Source of the DNA: JAAOII01 sp965207705 | Lineage (GTDB): Bacteria > Pseudomonadota > Gammaproteobacteria > CBDBNL01 > JAAOII01 | Assembly: GCA_965207705.1 (NCBI GenBank) | Contig: OZ242292.1 | Coordinates: 1,116,001-1,180,000 of the forward strand | Length of the DNA: 64,000 bases | Reading direction: 5' to 3' | Shown here: piece after piece, positions 58,557-64,000 of the stretch | How the letters are laid out: each line of letters opens with the position of its first letter | Numbering within the stretch: position 1 is the first letter of the stretch | Position numbers and translations under genes: made by a program | The notes under the pieces: model-generated | Seen by the model: the letters and a program-made list of their open reading frames with translations, nothing else | Databases searched by the model: none | Told to the model about the DNA's origin: nothing

Positions 58557-60692
58557 CTACAGCATCTCAAGTTGGGCGTACTGTAGCACTAACCACTTAT
58601 TGCCTTCACTCTCAAAATCAACTTCCACGCGGGCATTCTCTCCTGTGCCCTCAGAACCAACCACCACTCCGTAACCGAAAGAAGGATGCATCACTCTTTG
58701 CCCTTTCTTAGCAAGAGGTGATTCAAAAGTTTGTTTATTAAAACGAAAATACTTGCCTCCCATAGTATGAGTTAGCTCTACTGGGATTTCTTCCACAAAG
58801 CGCGATATAGGGTTATACGCCTCTCTGCCATAAAGTCGGCGGGTTTCGGAGCAGGTAAGGTAAAGCTGCTGGCGTGCCCGCGTCATTCCCACATAACATA
58901 AGCGCCGTTCTTCTTCCACATCTTCATCATTGGTTTTTGCCGACTCCAGCGGAAACACTCCTTCTTCCATGCCGCTAATAAACACAACGGGGAACTCCAA
59001 GCCCTTCGCCGAGTGCATAGTCATAAGCTGCGCTGCATCCTGATGCTCCTTTGCCTGAGCGCCGCCGGACTCCAAAGCGATATTATTCAAAAACACCGTC
59101 ATATCATTTATATAGTCGCCATCGCCAAAGGATACATCTGCGGCATTTATCAACTCACGCAGATTTTCCACTGCGCTCTTTGCCCCTTCATCCTTACTTG
59201 TTTCATACATGTTCTCCAAACCGCTTTGTTTGATAATCAGCGCGGTTTGTTCTTTTAGTCCCAGTCCAGCTATATCAGTGCTAATCTTATCAATCAATTG
59301 CATGAACAATTTCATTGAGTTGGCGCTGCGCTTTGGCAGCCCCGATGATTCAATCATCATCTCTGCCGCCGTCCAAAAAGATACATTGCGCTCCTCTGCA
59401 GCATCCATAATCTTGCGTAGCGAGCTTGCCCCCATGCCGCGAGTAGGAATATTAACTATCCGCCTGAACGACTCATTATCATCGCGGGAGATGATTAACC
59501 TCATATAAGCCAACGCATTTTTTATTTCGGCGCGGTCATAAAATCTTAAGCCGCCGTATATCCTATAGGGAACGCCGCGCTTCACCAAAGTTTCCTCAAT
59601 GATACGCGATTGCGCATTGGCGCGATAAAACACCGCGCAATCTTTGAGCGCCACTCCTTTACGCTGGTAATCTATTATCATCTCGGCAATAAAATCTGCT
59701 TCTTGCCTATCATCCGCGGCGCGATATATCTCAATTAGATTTTCATTTTTTATATCACTCCACAGGGTCTTCCCCAACCGCCCTTTGTTATTCTCAATCA
59801 CTGCATTAGCGGCTTGGAGTATATTTATGGTGGAGCGATAATTCTGCTCAAGACAAAATACTTTAACATCGCTAAACAACTTATCAAAGTTTAGAATATT
59901 GCCAATGTCAGCGCCACGCCAACCATATATGGACTGGTCTTCATCGCCCACCGCAGTCACATAGTTCTCCTTCTCTTCTCCCTGCAGTAGTTTTATCAAA
60001 GCACACTGCATTTCATTGGTATCTTGGAACTCGTCAACCAATATATGACGAAACTTCTTGGCATAATAATTGCCAACATCCTTATTGCCTTTTAGCAGCT
60101 CGTAAGTGCGCAACAGCAGCTCGGCAAAATCCACTAAGTTTTCTGCTGCGGCAATTTTTTCATAAACTGTATATATGTGCAACAGGTTATTATGCATATA
60201 ATCACTACTCCTCTCCACATCGGCGCAGCGCCGCCCCTCCTCTTTATGATTGTTAATGAAATATTGGGCTTGCTTGGGGGTAAACTTTTTAGCATCCAGA
60301 TTTATCTCTTCCAGCACTCTTCTGATAAGTCGTTGTTGGTCTGTTGAATCTATGATTTGGAAGTTCTGAGAAAGCCCAGCGGCTTCATAATGTTGGCGCA
60401 GGATGCGGTTTGCTATGCCATGGAAGGTGCCACACCAAATACCACTTGCCGAATGCCCCATTAGCCGTTCCATGCGTGAGCGCATCTCTTTTGCTGCTTT
60501 ATTGGTGAAGCTGATGGCAAGAATGGAATTGGGCGATACTTTTAGAACTTCTATTAACCAAGCCAAGCGATGCACCAGCACGCGGGTTTTGCCGCTGCCG
60601 GCGCCCGCCAGCACTAAGGCATTGCTTTCGTCAGCGCAAACAGCATCGCGCTGCTGCTCGTTGAGGTCTTCAATCAAATACGAAATATCCAT
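58557..60692 (-). CDS. uvrD: DNA helicase UvrD/PcrA/Rep (superfamily 1A)
   Basis: 711 residues. LNEQQRDAVCADESNALVLA precedes Walker A AGAGSGKT (29-36). AISFTNKAAKEMRSRM, HILVDEFQDTNEMQC, GDEDQSIYGWRGAD, FCLEQNYRS, LMTMHSAKGLEFPVVFI and EERRLCYVGMTRARQQLYLT are motifs Ia-VI. The C-terminal GQRVMHPSFGYGVVVGSEGT is the Tudor-like tail of UvrD/PcrA, which favours uvrD over rep. It unwinds DNA in excision and mismatch repair. Confidence 0.93.
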   Translation of the reverse strand: MDISYLIEDLNEQQRDAVCADESNALVLAGAGSGKTRVLVHRLAWLIEVLKVSPNSILAISFTNKAAKEMRSRMERLMGHSASGIWCGTFHGIANRILRQHYEAAGLSQNFQIIDSTDQQRLIRRVLEEINLDAKKFTPKQAQYFINNHKEEGRRCADVERSSDYMHNNLLHIYTVYEKIAAAENLVDFAELLLRTYELLKGNKDVGNYYAKKFRHILVDEFQDTNEMQCALIKLLQGEEKENYVTAVGDEDQSIYGWRGADIGNILNFDKLFSDVKVFCLEQNYRSTINILQAANAVIENNKGRLGKTLWSDIKNENLIEIYRAADDRQEADFIAEMIIDYQRKGVALKDCAVFYRANAQSRIIEETLVKRGVPYRIYGGLRFYDRAEIKNALAYMRLIISRDDNESFRRIVNIPTRGMGASSLRKIMDAAEERNVSFWTAAEMMIESSGLPKRSANSMKLFMQLIDKISTDIAGLGLKEQTALIIKQSGLENMYETSKDEGAKSAVENLRELINAADVSFGDGDYINDMTVFLNNIALESGGAQAKEHQDAAQLMTMHSAKGLEFPVVFISGMEEGVFPLESAKTNDEDVEEERRLCYVGMTRARQQLYLTCSETRRLYGREAYNPISRFVEEIPVELTHTMGGKYFRFNKQTFESPLAKKGQRVMHPSFGYGVVVGSEGTGENARVEVDFESEGNKWLVLQYAQLEML

Positions 60693-60752
60693 TTAACGTT
60701 ATGGGGCAGTTTTTATTTTGGCACGGCGGTTATATAGCGAGCATAACTGTCA

Positions 60753-61478
60753 TCACAGCTTAAAATCATCGCCCAAATAGGTCTTACGCACTAAATCATT
60801 GGCAACAATCTCTTCGGCGCTGCCATTAGCAATTATTTTTCCTTCACCCATCACATAATTATTATCACATAGGGATAAAGTGTCCGCCACATTATGGTCG
60901 TTTATCAATACACCTATGCCTCTTTGCGCTAAATCGCGCACTAAATCTTTTATGCCGCCAACTGAAATTGGGTCTACTCCAGCAAAGGGTTCATCCAGCA
61001 ACACAAACAGCGGTTTCATCGCCAACAGGCGCGCCACTTCGGTGCGTCTTCTTTCACCTCCCGAAAGAACTCTGCCTTTGGAGTCGCGAATCTGCATCAG
61101 AGCAAATGTTTCCAATAGCGACTCCAGCTCCTCTTTACATTGTTGCTTGTTAAGGTCATCCCTAAACTCCAGCGCCGCCATTATATTCTGCGCCACACTT
61201 AGGTCGCGAAATACCGAGCCATCCTGCGGCAGATATCCCAGACCCAGTTGACTTCTTTTATACATTTGCAGACGAGTTATATCCTTGCCGTTTAATATGA
61301 TATTGCCAGAATCTGGTCGGACTAACCCTATAAGAGTATAAAAAAATGTGGTTTTGCCCGAACCATTAGGACCGAGCAGCCCAACAATCTTCCCTTGAGA
61401 TACTTCTATGTTTATATCGCGCAGCACAACATGCTTGCCATAACTTTTAGATATTCCTGTGGCTTTCAGATAGTTCAT
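60753..61478 (-). CDS. lptB: LPS export ABC transporter ATP-binding protein
   Basis: 241 residues. Walker A GPNGSGKT is at 36-43, the LptB-type GYLPQDGSVFRDLSVAQNI is present, the signature is LSGGERRRTEVARLLA, and Walker B is FVLLDEPFAGVDPISV. It powers LPS extraction with LptF/G. It lies 34 bp after the lptC-lptA fusion in the expected gene order. Confidence 0.96.
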   Translation of the reverse strand: MNYLKATGISKSYGKHVVLRDINIEVSQGKIVGLLGPNGSGKTTFFYTLIGLVRPDSGNIILNGKDITRLQMYKRSQLGLGYLPQDGSVFRDLSVAQNIMAALEFRDDLNKQQCKEELESLLETFALMQIRDSKGRVLSGGERRRTEVARLLAMKPLFVLLDEPFAGVDPISVGGIKDLVRDLAQRGIGVLINDHNVADTLSLCDNNYVMGEGKIIANGSAEEIVANDLVRKTYLGDDFKL

Positions 61479-61512
61479 CTTGCTTAGCTGTTTGATTGGT
61501 TTATATGATTAT

Positions 61513-62646
61513 TCATTTCGGCACAATTATCTCTATTTTATCATCTAACGGCACAGCGTCATCACTCTTATCGGAGTCGCTTGCCTCATTAGATGACTTG
61601 CCGGCTAATGTCCATTCCCCTGAAGTAACATCATAGAATGCTTTGTCGGCTGTGGCGCTACTACTGCCATCTTTAATGCGCACATTGCCGCTCAGAACAA
61701 GAGAGTTTTCTGCATAGTCGCCGCTATCTCCGCTTGCTTGCACCAACTTGCCATCTTTATTATGGACAATTTCTACATTACCGCGCAAGGCAAGTTTATT
61801 ACTCTCAGTATTATATTCGGCTTGGCTCGCCTTGGCGGTTAATACTTCTTGTGGCTGTTGCCTCTGTCTTTGTGTATGGACGATATTCACCGCTCCATTA
61901 AATCTAAGGTTGTTATTACTCGCATCATGGACTACTTGCTTGGCTTGCGCCCTTAATATCTGCAATTGCTGCCCCTCCTTCTTATAGATAATATCTGCTT
62001 GCCCGTTGAAAGTTGCGAGCTGCTGATTAATCGTAATGGTATTTGCCTTGCTGTTGATGGTGTAAGGTTCGCTATCTGCTGCGCCGAGGATACCCTTAGC
62101 ATCGCGTTGCTCGTTGTTTGCGGACGCCTTCTTTGTGGTTGCCTTTATATCTGCCTTTACAATCCCCCTTATATAAGTTATTTGCGCCTTATCTGCCAAC
62201 AACATCTCCTGAGCTTTAACATCATAGTATATTTTAGGAGCTGAGCCATTGGTTAGCGAATCCTCAGTTGTCATAATTATAGTGGCAGGAGCTCCAGCAA
62301 AGATAAGATTGTTGCCATCATCCGAATCCAACTTATCCGCCTTTATTTGATTTATCAGTTGCGCTTGAGGGTTATATCCCTGCAAATGGGGCTTCAGCAT
62401 ATTGAACTTATTTTTTTGATAAAGGGTGAACTCCGTATAGTTGATGCGATAATTTAAATAATCATCTTGATAATAATCTTGCTTACCATTTTGCATCACA
62501 AATAACGGAGTCGCTTGCGCCTCACCTGAATCCGCATTAGTACTTATACTAAAACGTTTGCTAATTAAATCAATATTGAACCAGGCAAAAACAATCACCA
62601 AAAACAACACAAGGTTCGGCAGCAAGTAACCTCTAAAGTTCATCAA
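61513..62646 (-). CDS. lptC: LptC fused to LptA-like (OstA) domain, LPS transport
   Basis: 377 residues against about 190 for LptC or 185 for LptA. One N-terminal membrane helix (NLVLFLVIVFAWFNIDLIS) and an LptC-type beta-jellyroll (about 50-175) are followed by a polar linker (KATTKKASANNEQRD) and a second jellyroll (about 195-355). The second part has the LptA pattern: NTITINQQLATFNGQADI, LRFNGAVNIVHTQ, EYNTESNKLALRGNVEIVH, LVLSGNVRIKDGS and ATADKAFYDVTSGEWTLAG. No separate lptA lies before lptB. The protein would form a membrane-anchored, continuous part of the periplasmic LPS bridge. Its ATG overlaps the nadE stop (ATGA). Confidence 0.82.
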   Translation of the reverse strand: MMNFRGYLLPNLVLFLVIVFAWFNIDLISKRFSISTNADSGEAQATPLFVMQNGKQDYYQDDYLNYRINYTEFTLYQKNKFNMLKPHLQGYNPQAQLINQIKADKLDSDDGNNLIFAGAPATIIMTTEDSLTNGSAPKIYYDVKAQEMLLADKAQITYIRGIVKADIKATTKKASANNEQRDAKGILGAADSEPYTINSKANTITINQQLATFNGQADIIYKKEGQQLQILRAQAKQVVHDASNNNLRFNGAVNIVHTQRQRQQPQEVLTAKASQAEYNTESNKLALRGNVEIVHNKDGKLVQASGDSGDYAENSLVLSGNVRIKDGSSSATADKAFYDVTSGEWTLAGKSSNEASDSDKSDDAVPLDDKIEIIVPK

Positions 62647-64000
62647 GCTTTCTGTAATTCCGCCGCATATTTATTGGTGATAGGGTAACGGCGATCTTTG
62701 CCAAACCCTCTTTCGCTAATACGCGTTCCTGGCGCTGCCTGCTGCCTCTTATACTCCGCCTTATCCACCATATTTATCACCCTTATCACATCGGCGCGAC
62801 TAAACCCGCGCTGGATAATATCATTATGTCCCAGCGCTTCTTCCACATAAGCAGTTAGAATCTTATCCAACACATCATACTCGGGCAAATTATTCACATC
62901 CTGCTGTCCTTCATAAAGCTCGGCTGTGGGTGGGCGGCTAATAGCCCTGGCAGGAATTACCGCGCTGATGCTATTGCGATACTCGGCTAACTGATAGACG
63001 CGGGTCTTAAACACATCCTTGAGCGGCGAATACCCGCCCGCCATATCTCCATAAAGAGTGGTGTAGCCAACCGCGCTTTCACTTTTATTGGATGTGGCAA
63101 GAACCATCATATTATTCTTGTTCGCCCATGCCATCAAAATCATCGCGCGGGCGCGCGGCTGAATGTTCTGCGCGGTTATATCCGTTGGATCGCTCAAGTC
63201 CATATAACGCCCCAAAGAAGAACGCAACGTATCCACCAACGGATGCACCGCAATGGACTCATAATTCACCCCCAAATTATTGGCAAGCACGGCGGCATCC
63301 TCCAAGCTGATATTGGAAGTATAGTTATAAGGCATCATCAAGCAAGTAACATTCTGCGCCCCCAAAGCATCCGCCGCCAAGCAGGCAACCACAGCAGAAT
63401 CTATACCGCCCGAAAGCCCCAGCACCGCCTTGCTAAAATTATTCTTATGCATATAATCGCGCAAGCCAAGTTTCAACACCTCATAGATTTCCGCATTCTT
63501 CTCAATCGGCTGATGAATCTCTGCTGGCAAAGGTTGCCCTGGCTGCTCCTTCGCATCAATCTCCACTACGGACAGATGCTGACAAAGACCAGGGGCGCGA
63601 TGAACCACCTCGCCTTGATTATTACACACAAAAGAGTTGCCGTCAAACACCAGCTCGTCCTGCCCGCCACAGCAATTAACATAAGATATGCTAATGTCAT
63701 TTTCCCGCGCCCGCTGCTGCACCACCTTCACTCTTTTTTGCGGCTGCTCGGTGCTATAGGGCGAAGCATTGATGCTGATAATATGCTGAGCGCCGGACTT
63801 CTTGCAATCGGCTACTGGCTGCTCTTGCCATAAATCCTCACAGATTAGCACCCCAAACTTTATGCCCTTAAACTTAAAGATAACCACACCTTTACCCGCC
63901 TTGAAATATCTTTTCTCGTCAAACACCTGATAGGAGGGGAGCAGTTGCTTAGCATAAGAAGCAAGCAGTTTTCCCTGATGATACACCTCCAAATGATTAG
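62643..64000 (-). CDS. nadE: Glutamine-dependent NAD+ synthetase (5' end outside window)
   Basis: The reading frame stays open past the right window edge, so the true start is outside; a TTG at 63990-63992 is probably not the start. The visible ~452 codons cover the end of the nitrilase-like glutaminase domain (YAKQLLPSYQVFDEKRYF with the catalytic Lys, FGVLICEDLW with the catalytic Cys) and the full synthetase domain: ALGLSGGIDSAVVACLAADA (PP-loop), NKSESAVGYTTLYGDMAGG and RPPTAELYEGQQD. It amidates deamido-NAD using glutamine. It starts the nadE-lptCA-lptB group. Confidence 0.94.
   Translation of the reverse strand, partial: NHLEVYHQGKLLASYAKQLLPSYQVFDEKRYFKAGKGVVIFKFKGIKFGVLICEDLWQEQPVADCKKSGAQHIISINASPYSTEQPQKRVKVVQQRARENDISISYVNCCGGQDELVFDGNSFVCNNQGEVVHRAPGLCQHLSVVEIDAKEQPGQPLPAEIHQPIEKNAEIYEVLKLGLRDYMHKNNFSKAVLGLSGGIDSAVVACLAADALGAQNVTCLMMPYNYTSNISLEDAAVLANNLGVNYESIAVHPLVDTLRSSLGRYMDLSDPTDITAQNIQPRARAMILMAWANKNNMMVLATSNKSESAVGYTTLYGDMAGGYSPLKDVFKTRVYQLAEYRNSISAVIPARAISRPPTAELYEGQQDVNNLPEYDVLDKILTAYVEEALGHNDIIQRGFSRADVIRVINMVDKAEYKRQQAAPGTRISERGFGKDRRYPITNKYAAELQKA

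Noticed and set aside
1..64000. tRNA/rRNA genes, insertion sequences and prophage
   Set aside because: No cloverleaf arms, rRNA-like stretches, transposase or integrase motifs, or terminal inverted repeats were seen in the gaps or the reading frames.

Overview
The window looks like part of a moderately AT-rich gammaproteobacterial chromosome. Support for this comes from the Gram-negative envelope genes (lolC/lolD, lptC/lptB, slt, pgpA, ccmG), from pdxB (the DXP-dependent vitamin B6 route), and from accB-accC with aroQ, fxsA and the ribH/nusB/thiL set. The exact genus cannot be named from sequence alone. A host-associated lifestyle is an inference from the very large set of surface-sugar transferases, which includes fucosyltransferases.

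Layout. 1-1.6 kb: the start of a zinc-type ABC permease (znuB) and a glycine-zipper membrane protein. 1.6-7 kb: six GT25 glycosyltransferase domains in five tandem genes (minus). 7.2-12 kb: an AddB-like Fe-S nuclease followed by lolC and lolD (plus). 12-16.7 kb: three copies of an unfamiliar transferase-like gene, one truncated, then two GT2 genes (plus). 16.7-20.4 kb: gapA, pyk and mnmA. 20.4-23.6 kb: three tandem GT2 genes (minus), each preceded by a conserved 25-26 residue leader ORF. 23.7-25.2 kb: an exported hypothetical protein, exported MsrA, and FxsA. 25.2-31.6 kb: a fatty-acid operon (3-hydroxyacyl-CoA dehydrogenase/enoyl-CoA hydratase, thiolase, patatin-FadD fusion). 31.7-40.3 kb: a YgjP-type metallopeptidase and six tandem GT10 (alpha-1,3-fucosyltransferase family) genes. 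40.4-56 kb: pckA and an EamA transporter, then a long minus-strand block (ung, ccmG, kinase, ribH, nusB, pdxB, rpe, thiL, pgpA, slt, ribE, aroQ, accB, accC). 56-64 kb: a RhuM-like gene, a CDP-alcohol phosphatidyltransferase, folA, then uvrD, lptB, an lptC-lptA fusion and nadE (cut by the window end).

Three themes run through the window. (1) Glycosyltransferase genes of four unrelated families are amplified in tandem and dropped between housekeeping genes. Their copies are mosaics that share some segments almost exactly and differ sharply in others, which points to continuing duplication and recombination of a surface-glycan repertoire. (2) Short tandem repeats (minisatellites) are common. Inside genes the period is a multiple of three (12, 15, 18 or 21 bp) and the repeats form low-complexity loops or tails in MnmA, ThiL, NusB, RibH, CcmG and the GT10 enzymes. 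Between genes the periods are 11, 13, 16 and 77 bp. (3) Many genes carry a TATAAT-like box only 5-9 nt before the start codon and no Shine-Dalgarno sequence, so leaderless or nearly leaderless transcripts appear to be common.

No tRNA, rRNA, CRISPR array, insertion sequence or prophage was recognised. No stretch longer than 300 bases lacks a gene.
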